A DNA stretch of 64,000 nucleotides, taken from NCBI GenBank assembly GCA_047967505.1, contig CM106539.1; one strand, 5' to 3'. The stretch comes from Dipteris shenzhenensis. Taxonomy: Eukaryota; Polypodiophyta; Polypodiopsida; Gleicheniales. The position numbers and the translations under genes are program-made. This document shows positions 24,131 to 35,423 of this stretch, piece after piece. A model generated the notes under the pieces. It had not been told where the DNA came from. It did no database searches and saw nothing but the letters and a program-made list of their open reading frames with translations. Every line of letters starts with the position of its first letter. The stretch's first letter is position 1.

Positions 24131-24225
<95 letters not shown>
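23861..24225. repeat. Microsatellite cluster: (CT)n, (ACAT)n, (AC)n
   Basis: A CT tract (about 23868-23886) and TA tract are followed by ATAC repeats (24039-24078), a short GT run, and then about 125 bp of almost pure AC with GCGCGC inserts (24093-24222). The GT run directly before the AC run can pair with it. His/Thr or Cys/Val open frames across it are artefacts of composition. Confidence 0.95.
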
Positions 24226-24420
24226 TTACCCCTTAGATTTATACTTTCCCTTATAGTTGCCCTCCTTTACCTTTCCCATGTGTATATTTTTTACCTCCCC
24301 CTTATATGTACTCTATATATATATATATTTATTCTTAAGCTATACATCTTAAATTTCTCAATACTTTCCTTATTAATTTAATTCTTCCTTTTATTTTTTT
24401 GTCCTCTCAATATACTTTAA

Positions 24421-25653
24421 CAATAGTTTGGTAGCATAACAGGACATAAAAGTGTCCTTTTGAGGTTTTGGCAAAAAATCACAACTTGTTGTAGATGCGT
24501 TTTTAGTTATTTACTCTCTTGAGTTTAAGGTAGACTCATAGGACTATTATCTAAAAATATAAGGAGCACAAAAGAATATTACATGTGATTACAAAATGCT
24601 CACAAATGTATGGTAATGCAGTCTTTCACCCAGACAGTACTCAAATTTGAAACTTTATCTAGCATGCCTAATAATAAAATTGATTTCAAGGAGCTAGCAT
24701 CTTTTACAAAGTGTCTATAAGCATATCAAACACCCAAGAGTGACAAAAATTTGTTTAAAAATTTTATTGGCAAGATTGATTTATCAATTAACAAGAGTGG
24801 TTAGCCTAGCAGGTTGCATTATAAGTCCATTTCATAAATAAGCATCCTTATATACTACACCTAATAGCCACAAAGTGTCATATCTTGAATATAAAAATAA
24901 ACTACCTAAATCGGTTCCGCATGAAATCTCACTTTTATAGTTTTGAATTATCACATATATAAGTGTTCTACATATAATTTTTCTAAATCGGCATCACTCA
25001 TTCATGATTAGAGATAGTCTATAAGTATCATTTAAGCGTATTAATATTCCTATGATATCCTTTATCCCTTGTATCTTGAATTTAGCATGAATCATAGCAT
25101 AAGGAACGATTTGAAACTGGTGTTCTACATGATATTAGGTCCCCTAAAAACTCACACCAGTCCATAATATTCTATTGAAGACATATATGAAGTATGGTTG
25201 AATTTTTACTTGTTAGACATGTCAAAGAATGTGCAAAAGATCAAATTTTGCCTAGCAATCAGCATTCATTAAAATTACATTTAAGGCCATAGATCATAAT
25301 GAGTATGATTATCTAGCTCCAAAAAATACAAACATATGTGTTACAGTTATACTTAGGCTCTAGGACATACAAGCTCTAAGAAAACCCATTCTAACTAAGA
25401 AGTATGGCCATTATATCTAAAACCTAAGAAAACAGTCAGGTTGACCTTAAAACTTTAGGTAGAACTCAAGGTAATAGGTGCAAGTTCCAATCCATAATAA
25501 TTCCAAGTTTTTTTCAGCATATAAGCTATTATGGCAAATAACCAAAACCCCAAAATACCTTATCAATGCTTTTGAATAATTCGAGGAAGAGGCTAATGTA
25601 ATAGGACATAAAAGTGTCCTAGGACATTTTTATGTCCTTTTACCAAACTAGTG
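24421..25653. mobile_element. Non-autonomous DNA element with inverted ends, flanked by TTAA
   Basis: The left end reads CAATAGTTTGGTA and the right end, reversed, CACTAGTTTGGTA. Just inside, both ends carry AGGACATAAAA(G/A)TGTCCT. The right end has this twice, head to head, as a 36-bp palindrome (25603-25638). TTAA flanks both sides (24417-24420 and 25654-25657). The 1233-bp body has no coding capacity. CACTA-type transposons start with CACTA and carry subterminal repeats but make 3-bp duplications. TTAA duplications are typical of piggyBac. Class assignment is therefore open. Confidence 0.6.
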
Positions 25654-25657
25654 TTAA

Positions 25658-26364
25658 GTTTTCCATCCTAATTTTTTTATTAAGGTTCTTGAGCCCTTCT
25701 TGTTTCTTTAATATTTTGTAAATTTTTTCTTCATTTATTCATTCACAGTTACTTGGTAATTTATTCATTGTTAATTTCTTTTAGTTTTTGTTAAATTTTT
25801 TCCCTACAAATAATTGCTTATATATTTTTTTCATTTGCATTATTCGATTGCGTTTCTTAAATAAACTTACACTGTGGAGCAAGAACTATGTTTTCTTTTT
25901 TTTGAATATATTTCAATTCAAAATTAAGCTAAATCTTTTTGTAATTTAGCAGTCTTATTGCTTTAGAGTCTTTAAACATAGATTTTAATTTTTGTTTGGT
26001 GAGGATTATCCTCCAAATACTAATATAGATTACCCCATGTGGATTACCCTCCATGTGGACTCTCTTAGTATAAAAGCTTTAAAGGCCTTAAAAAAGTTAA
26101 TGACATAAATCTTTATGACACATCTCTGGACATAGATAACATATAACATGGAGACCCATTTTAAATGCATAAGTTATAGGACCTTTAGATAACAAAGTTT
26201 AAGAGAAAACAAGAAAAATTACATTTGATAAATTCAATTGATGGGGTTGATCATACCATGTAATGGGTAACGTGTGCTTCACCCCATCCATCTACCATGG
26301 CTTGAGGAAACTCGATGAAAGCATCCTTAAATAGTTGCACATCATTTTTAATCACAGAAGGTTA
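25658..26364. other. AT-rich DNA, nothing recognised
   Basis: No open frame of note and no repeat boundary was detected. Confidence 0.4.
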
Positions 26365-26807
26365 TCATAAAATTTTTGCTAGCTTATTTAGTGCTCTCCA
26401 AACACGTGCCCTTATATTTCTAACATGAGGATTACCTTCTAAATTTGTGGTGCACTCACACAATGCCTTCTTAAAACCCCAAGTTATGTAGTGCCGATTA
26501 GATAAAAATCGTCGTGCCTTTTCACCACCTATGGAAATTTTACATGGAAGATTTCCTGAAGCCCCTAAGAGTTGAGCATCTTTTTGGAATGTGACATTTC
26601 CTCCATGCAATCCCATGCTATCCAATCTTTGCAATAGAAGCTGTAGCTCTCATATTCCATACATCCACTATATGTAAGTGTAGCAACTTGTCGATCAAGC
26701 GCATCTCCGCATGCAAGACACAAAAATGCACTCTTTCTACTGGGATGTTTAAAATCGCTCCCAATTTTAAAACTTTGTTTCAATCCAGTCCACTTTATCG
26801 ATCTCAC
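26365..26807 (-). pseudogene. Frameshifted ORF of unknown family
   Basis: Two overlapping minus-strand frames (26565-26807, then 26365-26634) read as one protein interrupted by a frameshift near 26600. The first part is Cys-rich (CLACGDALDRQ, then SGCMEYES and YCKDWIAWD). The second is basic and hydrophobic (GGEKARRFLSNRHYITWGF) and ends ALNKLAKIL. The continuity of an amphipathic, low-stop translation across the shift suggests former coding sequence. I do not recognise the family. It lies 1 kb downstream, on the same strand, of the Helitron-like fragment and could be part of the same element. Confidence 0.35.
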
Positions 26808-27859
26808 AACTCATAACATTGTTGCTCCATTGGTACTTGCAATTATCCACATTGCTTTTACTATTTTTTGTGTTCTTCCCTACTTGTGAGTGCATGTGAA
26901 AGAGACATGGGTATGTTGCATTTGCACCTGCTTAGACTCCAAACATGCACTTCAATGTTTGCAACTCTCCTGAAATATGCCACTCAATGTTGAAAGATCC
27001 AAACTCTTCATCATAAAGAAACGCTTAGTATGAGCATCTATAATGTTTGGAATTGGAGATCATTCAAAGACCCACTTCAAGTAAGAGTGGGTCTCTTTAA
27101 GGACTTCAAATGCAACAAGCCACCAAATATTCTTTTCTGATTGCACACTAAAATATTCAATAACTCACTATCTTGTCCATGTTGTAAGGCTTTATTCATA
27201 AGTGTATTGCTAACTCACTTTAACTTGTGTCCTTTCACTACTTCACACTGATCCAACTTGATAACAAACACTAGTTCCCATTGCAATTTGCAAAAGTAGA
27301 ATAGTAAAGCCGTGAAACCTATGCACAAGCTCCATTAACACAATGCCTCAAGGAAAACATCAAATGAAAACCAAAATTATTATACTTACCTATTGCCTTC
27401 ATGTTGTAGAACTCAACCGTGGCAGCTTGCACCTTACATACATCCAAGAACATATTATTGTACTCGATGTACTCAAATGCACATAAAATTTTGGAGATCT
27501 TTTTTGACCGCACTGTTTTCATCACAACTTGATCATTGTGTCCAAAATGTGCAAAAAACCACCCAATATATCTTGCACAATAGAATTGGATCCGGGAGTG
27601 AAGGAGTAGGGAAGAATATTGAAGAGCACAAATGAGATGTGAGGGCAGGTACCTAGTGTCAAACTATGATCCCGTCGAGTGTGCGATGATTTTCTATCTC
27701 AAGTTTCAAAAGTTTCTACTACAATAATACATCTTAAGTGATAATGGTTTGTTGGAAAGGGTAAAGCATCACTTAGTTAGATATGAAGTGTAGAGTTGCG
27801 ATCGAGGCTTGTGCAGAGAAAGCAGATGCATAGATGCAACAATTCTTGCAAGATCGATC
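26808..27859. other. Non-coding or decayed DNA between the unknown ORF and the Helitron fragment
   Basis: A 68-residue minus frame (27319-27525) shows no motif. If the Helitron Rep catalytic HUH motif existed it should lie here, but it was not recognised. Confidence 0.3.
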
Positions 27860-28400
27860 CATGGATTTTTAGCAAATGCAAGTATGGTTTTCCTTTCGAG
27901 AACCATCCAAATACAAAGCCATATCTAGATCTTGGTCTTGTCAAGTGAATTGTTGATTATATTTCTTGATGAGTTGTTATAGGTCATCAAACTCTAACCA
28001 TCGTGTATCCATAACCTCATCAGCTATCAAAGTTAATAATATGTGAGGGCCCCACTCATCAATCATTGCCATTAGATCCTTTAAGTTCTTGCGATGCCAA
28101 GACATGGTGCTTTCAATTGATATCTCTTTTGAGAATAGTGATCTTTGTCCCATGCACTATCACAAATTCTTGACAGACTTGGCACATGGTACATTAGCAA
28201 CAAGTATGGTTTATATAGTGTGTATAGTGTGAAGAATGTCGAAATTCTCATTTTTAAGTACCCATGGAAAAAAAGTCGGCGATCATGTCCACCATGCCCA
28301 AAAGGAAACAGAAATGGAAAAAGCGCGCTCTCAATTGTCATCTGCTCACTTTCTATCATGCCATTTTGCGTTGCAATGGCATTCTCATTCCATTAATTTT
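27860..28400 (-). pseudogene. Helitron-type (Helitron_like_N) protein remnant
   Basis: On the minus strand, 28081-28359 encodes ALFPFLFPFGHGGHDRRLFF, the hallmark of the N-terminal domain of Helitron Rep-helicase proteins (LFPxLFPxGxGG), followed by Y-rich helices. After a gap, coding continues at about 27880-28060 with EWGPHILLTLIADEVMDTRW, the second conserved block of that domain (GPPTxFxTLTxxE). Stops and frameshifts are present, and neither HUH nor helicase motifs follow. Helitrons are rolling-circle DNA transposons. The domain call rests on motif recognition only. Confidence 0.6.
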
Positions 28401-28844
28401 TTTTTTTGTGCGTATCATGATTGTTCAGAATTCTCTCGTTGTTGGCTTGAAAATTGTGACTAATTAGGGACGTGGTCACTAGGGCCTGGCTTATTGCAAG
28501 AAGGAAAAATAAGTAGGGCAAATAAAGCTCATCATGGGGGCCTATTTGATATGTGCCCCTAAGCAACCTTATTGAGGAGGCTGAGTTTGTAAATTTATAA
28601 CTTTCTGCATTCGCAACAAATCGACTTCAAACTAATTAGAAATCACATCTAATTTTATAGACAAAGTTCACATGATGGAGTGACTCCAGCATCTTGAACA
28701 ACAATAATAGAGAGTGCATATAGTCATCTTGTTACATTCCCACTACGTTTAAGTTTTGAACACCATTATCCTATTCTCCCTCCCTCCTTTTGCTCAGCTG
28801 CCCCCTTCCTACTTTGAGAGAGATAAAAAGACAGAGAGAAAGGA

Positions 28845-28925
28845 AGAGAAGAGAGCAAGAGCAAGAGCAAGAGCAAGAGCAAGAGAGACGAATAGTGATG
28901 AATTTATAGAGAGAGAGAGAGCAGT
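28845..28925. repeat. (AGAGCA)n and (GA)n simple repeats
   Basis: Five or so copies of AGAGCA (28852-28886) lie between GA-rich tracts (28818-28850 and 28908-28921). Confidence 0.9.
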
Positions 28926-30229
28926 AGCCAAACCTTCCAGATATCTTTTACCAATAGCCGATTAAAAGTCATCATGGGCACCTATTCACTCTACCTCATT
29001 CTACCTCCCTACTCGCTCTCGTAAATAAATTCTATTGATTTACCCACACGGCCTCTCCCCATCTGTCACATTAAGCTAAGCTCTGCCTCACATTATCCTA
29101 ATCCTACCTGTCTCGCTCCTCAAGCTTCGCCTTGCCATCTTCCTCCCACCTACCTTCGCTCCCCTTCTCCACCCCTCCCTCCATGCTTGCCCTCACCTCC
29201 TTCCCTCCCCTCTATATATAATCTTGTGGCAACTGAGAAGCTTCAAGATATGAAGCTTCAGGATATCCACTGCCACTAGGATTTTGAATATCTCCCACTA
29301 CCTCGCATTTATTCTTACCCCTCACATCTTATCTTAATCGCATTTATTTTCTCCCTCGAGCTCAGGTTAATCATGTCCCACTCTTCCCACCACAAATTCT
29401 AATAGCGATTTTCGAACATCGTGGGCATCTACACCTACTTGGTTGTGACTCATGTTTTGCATCAGCCCTTTTAGAATGTTATAGTAAGTGGAATGTTCTT
29501 CTAGGTGGTGTGTTATGAGATAGCGAGCTCATGGTTGTCTTTGGGTACCTCGTCCTTATGTAGCATCTCGATTCTCCACCACCATAGACTACCTCTCTGG
29601 TCACTAGCTCACTTTTCCTCTCCCTACCATCAGCCATATCTTGCCCATGCTCCACCTCTACAAGCTTATCGCCCCACCGTGGCTCTGCCATCACCTTTGT
29701 CACTACCCAACGAAACCTCTCTTCACTCGTGCTTGATGAGACTTGGACTGGCCTCCGTATTCGTATTGTTTCCCTCCCTAATGAGCTGTCCCTCAACTTC
29801 TAACTCACTACCGATTTAATATGCTTAGAAGGATGCTTCGTGCCTTCAACAATCTCAAGGTTCCCTTCCAGCAATTCATGGAGGAGCTCATGGTTGCTGT
29901 GACTCCTACTTTCTCTAGCATCATCTCAGATTTTTACCTCGCTTGAATGCAAGACATGGCCAACCATTTTGGACTTTCGAGATTGGCATTATAGAAATCT
30001 TAGAAGCTAAACCTTATTACTTCATATTAGATGAATCCACAGTTACATAGTGTTTGTACGAATCAGTGTGTCGTTTAGATCACAATTGTTCATTTTCTTT
30101 TTACAATGTTTGAATTAAATAATTATTTTAATATTATTTCCTATACACCCCCTTAATGCTAAAACTAGATTTATTTAATTCTTGTTAGTCCTAAATTAAG
30201 GCAACATGATCCATGTTTTACTGTAGGTA
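28926..30229. other. Intergenic; C/T-rich, no recognised gene
   Basis: Opposing frames at 29479-29796 (minus) and 29505-29819 (plus) overlap each other and have no recognisable domain. A short open stretch at 29821-29942 (plus) could be a gag-like remnant, but this is not secure. Confidence 0.3.
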
Positions 30230-31160
30230 ACGACTTTGTGAGAAAGTCTGCCCACATAAGCTTTTTTGGAGTGTGTTCCAAGTGTAGCTTATGTTCCTCA
30301 ACCATTTCTCTTATGAAATGATATTTGAGATCTACATGCTGTCTTTTCTGAATGTTTTGGATTGCTTGTTAGATATATGCAAGATAGATTATCACAATAT
30401 ATCTTTGGAATCATCTTCAGTTCCTCAAGTAACATTTGTATCCAAAGTCTTTCTTTTGTAGCTAATGCTACAACAAACAATGAACTCAGCTTCAGCGGTA
30501 ACTAAAACCTATTTCTTTGACTGCCACGTTACTGCTACACTTGCAAGTACAAAAGTAAACCCAGTATTAGATCTCCGAGTATCTTTTTCATCCCCCCAAG
30601 ACCAACCAAGAAGTAAAGTGAGTTGACTTGGATTTGAGTTACAAGTGTATGTAATTCCCATATTGCGTGTAAATTTTAAAATAACAAATGACACTCAATA
30701 GAGATTTCCAATGTTGATTACCAGGATTGGGCATGAAACGTGATAAGTGATTGACACTATGACAAGTATCTATTTAAGTGCCAGTGACAAGGTAGCGAAG
30801 TTTCCCAAAAAGTTATTTATAGGAAAATTGTCATAAATTGTTTATCACTATCTGATTGTGGACATTCAGCTAATGAAAGTTTTCTTATGATTGGAATAGG
30901 TGTGGTGGCGGTTTTGATATTAGTTATACCAAATTTGTGAAGTATTTCATCAAGAAATTTGGTTTGATGAATAATTACGGCACCATGAACTCTATGACTC
31001 GTGATTTGATGACTAAGGTAATATGTGAGAGGACCTGAATCAGTGATGGCAAATGCAGATGCTATTTCATACTTGGCATGTTGAATGACTTCTGGCCATG
31101 ACCCAAGAATAGGAATATCATCTACATAAAGTGCAACTACTAAAAATGTGTTAGGTGTAT
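30230..31160 (-). pseudogene. Ty1/copia RT-RNase H remnant
   Basis: Read on the minus strand, about 30960-31155 carries the RT active-site region LYVDDIPILG. The RT connection follows. About 30509-30694 encodes DEKDTRRSNTGFTFVLASVAV (RNase H first Asp region), and 30298-30480 encodes ERLWIQMLLEELKMIPKIYC and DNLSC (second Asp). The final ADFLTK-like segment is at about 30235-30270. At least two frame changes disable it. Gag, protease and integrase are absent, and no LTR was recognised. Confidence 0.8.
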
Positions 31161-31199
31161 GATGAATGTAAATGTTAGGCTCAGAAAGGAGTTGAGAAC

Positions 31200-33816
31200 A
31201 CCCATTTTAAAGCATGAAGGTGTTGAATCTCTAAAACCATAGCTGTGGAGATCACGTCAATCGATATTGTGATTGATGGAGTCAGCATACATTAATAAAA
31301 TATGCATTGATATAGTGCTTTACATTGATAAAATATTGAGGTTGCTACATGTAGATCTATTCAGGAAGATTGCGATGGGAGTCCCCAACCCTCAAACCCA
31401 TCCATACTACTCTGCCTGGGATGAGCTTGCCCTGATCATATACATCCGCCCCAATGGACTGGGACACTGAAATGCAAACCCCCCCACTCCTATCAACCAT
31501 GGGGTCCATACCTCAGGGCCTCTCTCCCTAGAAGGAGGTGCCGTCTATGTCAAACATCTGTGGCTGAAAACATATGCTCCTGGATCAAGAGGAAGTCCTC
31601 TGTCCACCCAACCACTGCCCTCTGCAACTCCTATCAAAGTAACAGATGTTGTGGCTGTTGACGCATGCAGTTGTGGAGCCGTGCACATTCCAACTCACCA
31701 TTGTCCAACTCATGGGGAGGTGGGGGGAGTGGAGAACAAAGCTCGCCTATGAGTGGGAGCCTGCACTGAAACCTGAGACCTCTGGGCTTCGCTGCGGGTT
31801 TAGATGGGGAGTAATATGTGTCAGTATGGCATCGCACCAAGGGCATAACTAGCTCGATGCCTACTGAGTGCCTACCTTGGTGGCCCATTTCCTTAGAAAT
31901 GAGGAATTTTTACAAATCTCTAGACTCCAATACGCGGCCTACTTCAGCTAAACCTCGGGTCCTAGGCAAAGCACACAGACTGCAACACCCAGCTCCCGAT
32001 GGTCAGCTGAGAAGCCAAGCTGAAAAGTGACGGTGTGACCTTGGGTGACCTACATCTCCCTCCCCTAGGGGCCAAGCCACTCCTCCATCATGTCAAACAT
32101 CTGTTGCTGCATCGTCAAGTCGAACATTGTGGGAGTCCATTGCTCCTCTCCAAACGCTGCGAAGAGAAACCCTTAGAACGATTGTGAGCCAAACACTCCT
32201 ATAGAGCCTCCTCCGGGCTACAAAATTAGGATAAACACCTCTAGAGCTAGTGGGTATCTATCAGGGATCTCAAGATAGTTCCACGGTCCTAGCTACCAAA
32301 ACTCTCTAGGCAGAGGCTATCTTGGACGAGGCTTGGGACCTAGAAGCTGCGAAAATGGACTATTGAAGCTCTGTTGTGTGGAGGAGGACGTGGCTGCACC
32401 CGAGGCCTGCTACAAGGGAGAGGACTCTGACACCCCCTTGCCTGAAGGCATGGGTCTGGAAAGAGAAGGGGGATGGGCAATGGAGGAGGCGGAGGGGGCT
32501 GTCATCCTGGAGGCAAGGAGGGGAGGCGGGCAAGAAGAAGGGGGGGTGGGTGGTATGGGTGACTGCAAGTTTAGGGGGAGGGGGGACTGAGGGGGGGTGC
32601 GGAGGCAGGGGGGCATCAGAAGGGAGGGGGGGCGATGGAGGGTCCACCGAGACCTACTCAGCAATGGCTCCAAGATCTTGCTATAAAGGGACCTGGGTGC
32701 TTTGCTTCGCTGGCGCCTGTGGGCTCAATTGGGGGATCAAAGAAGGTCTCCTCCTGCTCCATAGGGGCAACCTTTGCTAGCTTCTCTTGAGATTGGGGGA
32801 TCGTCGATTGTGCTCTCTCGCACTCTCTGACCCTAGCCCGATACCTGCGACGCTTGAGGCCTGCCTTGCTGGGCTTCTTGTGTTTAGCCTTAGTCCAAGT
32901 CCCCTGAGAGGGCTCAATCCAAGGTGTTTGCGAGTTTTACTGATGATTTGACTACTTGGCGTGATGTTGGGGAGCCATCTGCCCTTGGGCTGAGTGGGAG
33001 CCCCTTGCTCCTGCCTAGGCTGAGGAGGATGCCTACCCTGGCCTCTCATGCAATACATGCATACAACTCTGTAGAGAACTACACCCGACTCATGTGTGAA
33101 GAGGATTTGGTGCAACAAAAGGAGGCATTCTTCATGGAGTCTCTAATAGCTTTGGTAGTGACTGCACATAACCTATTCATAAGGAAATAAGAATTTGCAA
33201 CCTAGCAAACTATTGGCACAAACAATGCTCGGTGATGACTCCAGATGATAGAGGTAGCACTTTAGAAGGAAAAGGTTAAGAGGATGATGCTAGAGGCTAG
33301 TCAATGTGGCACACTTGAGGTCTAGAAGGGTGATAGGAGTTGAACCTGAACTGGAGGATAGCGCTTCCAACAACATCCTAACCGGTCTAAATAGTGCCAC
33401 ACTTTCAGTACCATCTAGGATCTCAACCTTAAGCTCATATTCGGTGCAAGGTCCCATGCACACTAAATCCTCAAGTTCATAGGACGCTATGAGATTTGAC
33501 GTTGAGATGGCGGGAAATATGAACTTAAATCTAGGGACCTCTATGGTTCCCACAACCCTAGATCAGTAAGGCCCCAATCCCCCACCCCTTCCACCATAGC
33601 CTTGCTAATAAGGGAGTCATTCTCCAACGCCATGGGATGGTTTGGCTTGGCTGACCAAGACCAAATCAATCCGTTTGCTAGCAATGTACCACCCTTGGAC
33701 TCTTGGACTACCATAAACAGCTTGGACTCTTGGACTACTAATAGCCTATCTATTTGCAAACTAGGGAGGAGCTCCTGAAAGCACCTCATGACACAAACGC
33801 TATAATTCCAATTTTC
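31200..33816. other. Undetermined repeat-like DNA, G/C-rich in the middle
   Basis: Minus-strand frames at 32360-32647 and 32410-32673 are Pro/Ser-rich and low in complexity. Frames at 32777-33118 and 33290-33553 (minus) have no recognised motif but lie in the same orientation and could be remnants of a gag-like region. The plus strand at 32480-32640 has many G runs (quadruplex potential). Confidence 0.3.
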
Positions 33817-34171
33817 TGTTGGGGTAAAGGGCAGTGTGCCCTTCCACTTGTACAGTGCCCATGTATACTCATATATATATGATAGAGGAATAAGCTGGAG
33901 TAGCTTTTGCTCCACCACTTTTGGTGTCTCCTTATCCCTTTGTGTGTGCTCTCCTCTCCCACAACCTGTATCAGAGCCCATGGCATTCGATCTACGAGGA
34001 GCTCGGTCACAACTGGTATCAGGTTGTGGGAGAGGAGAGCACACACAAAGGGATAAGGAGACACCAAAAGTGGTGGAGCAAAAGCTATTCCAGCTTATTC
34101 CTCTATCATATATATATGAGTATACATGGGCACTGTACAAGTGGGAGGGCACACTGCCCTTTAACCCAACA
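33817..34171. repeat. Palindromic pair of ~150-bp mini-LTR-like arms with PBS motif in the loop
   Basis: The left arm 33818-33968 and right arm 34020-34170 are inverted copies differing at only about three positions. Each arm, read toward the centre, starts TGTTGGG, has a TATATATATGA box and ends CTCCCACAACCTG, like a short LTR. The 51-bp loop begins TATCAGAGCCCATGG and ends ACTGGTAT, matching the TGGTATCAGAGC sequence used as tRNA-Met primer site by plant LTR retrotransposons. The open frames on both strands (for example 33541-34152 minus) are shadows of the palindrome. The structure fits a TRIM-type element in inverted form. Confidence 0.85.
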
Positions 34172-34639
34172 ACCTCCCACTTAAAGGCAGTGTGCCTTTA
34201 AGGGAGTAAAGTACACATATAATACAATCAGCCATAGGCTAAAAAACAAGATGACCAGACCATCATCCTATGCCCATCGGCACTTTACAATGTGCAAAGT
34301 GCATAGAGGATAAGCTGCTAGCAAACATCAGGTTTGCAAGATAGAAAATGACAAGCTGTAGATGCCTGTCAACCAAGATCTCATGCCAGATCTCACTGGG
34401 AGAGTGAACTCTCACCACCACATGCTCCTGTGCTAAGTCCATAGCACCCGAACTGTCACTGTGTAAAGAAAATGTCTCTGTACCACCTGTGACCATAAGC
34501 ACATGCCCTCTGCTGGTCTACCCAACCTGCATCACCTGCATGCTGCTCTTGGAAGCATAAGGACCTGATGTACACATTTTCTACCACAACAGGAAGGCCA
34601 CAACTATCTTGGATGGCAGAGTGGGTGTCAGTATGCAGT

Positions 34640-35000
34640 GCTGGGCAAAATGGGGAAAACCTGAGATGGAGAGCACCAACTTGGTTGTGAAAGTATCCGA
34701 TGGTGCGACCACCCAATCAGTGGGGGTTGTAAGGGATATAAAGATCCAAACCTTTGGTCTCACCTAGTAAGCGTGGTTTGTGGTCATGGATTTCCATGGG
34801 CAATTGAATGGCTATGATGTTATCCTAGGCAGACCCTTCATGTTCACTGTAGGACTAGTACATGACTAGGCCTCCAATCTTATTTATATGTGCAAGGATG
34901 AGTAAATTGTGAGGGTCAACCTTCATACTTGGAAGGAACACCCTATGACCAGCAATTTGTTTGCATCTAAGTCAGATACGTCTCAAAGAACCACTCCCAT
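34640..35000 (+). pseudogene. gypsy-like aspartic protease C-terminal remnant
   Basis: A plus-strand translation with stops contains NLVVKVSDGATTQSVGVV, then FVVMDFHGQLNGYDVILGRP, then a hydrophobic strand. The YDVILGRPW-type motif is the C-terminal signature of Ty3/gypsy and related retropepsins. The DTG catalytic region upstream is not recognisable, and no RT follows. Confidence 0.55.
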
Positions 35001-35423
35001 GAATGTGTTCCAAGCCTGCAATGAAGACGATAAATGTGGGAAAGGATGAGCACTAGTATGCTCCATTGATAGAGCCTAAGTTCTCCCAAAATTGGATGCA
35101 TGTCTTGGTAGCTATAGATGTAGTTGAAAGCATGGGAGCCAAGATGGTAGCTCTTGATACTAAGGGGCCGTGCATGGTGGTACCCCTTAATATGATAAAT
35201 GTCTTAATAGTCCCCACATAAGACCAGGGGATAAGGAAATTTAAAACGGACCTTCATTAGCTAAAATATGTGGGTGACATTACGGCACATCATGAATTCT
35301 CATCAAACTAAGGAGACCGACTAAATAGGCTAAAGGCACCCCTAAGGTTCCCTTAGAGTGAACGAGACCTCCCTTGCACAAATGCCCTGTGCAGAGAATA
35401 AACCGCCCTGCAAAGTCAAGGTC

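Noticed and set aside
23953-24381. 142-residue ORF and opposing Cys/Val ORFs
   Set aside because: They are translations of (AC)n and (GT)n microsatellite.
33541-34152. 203-residue minus-strand ORF
   Set aside because: It spans both arms of the inverted repeat, and its mirror appears on the plus strand. No domain is present.
34263-34716. Possible copia RNase H remnant on the minus strand
   Set aside because: A few residues fit loosely, but no catalytic Asp motif or DTRRSTTG-type block is convincing.
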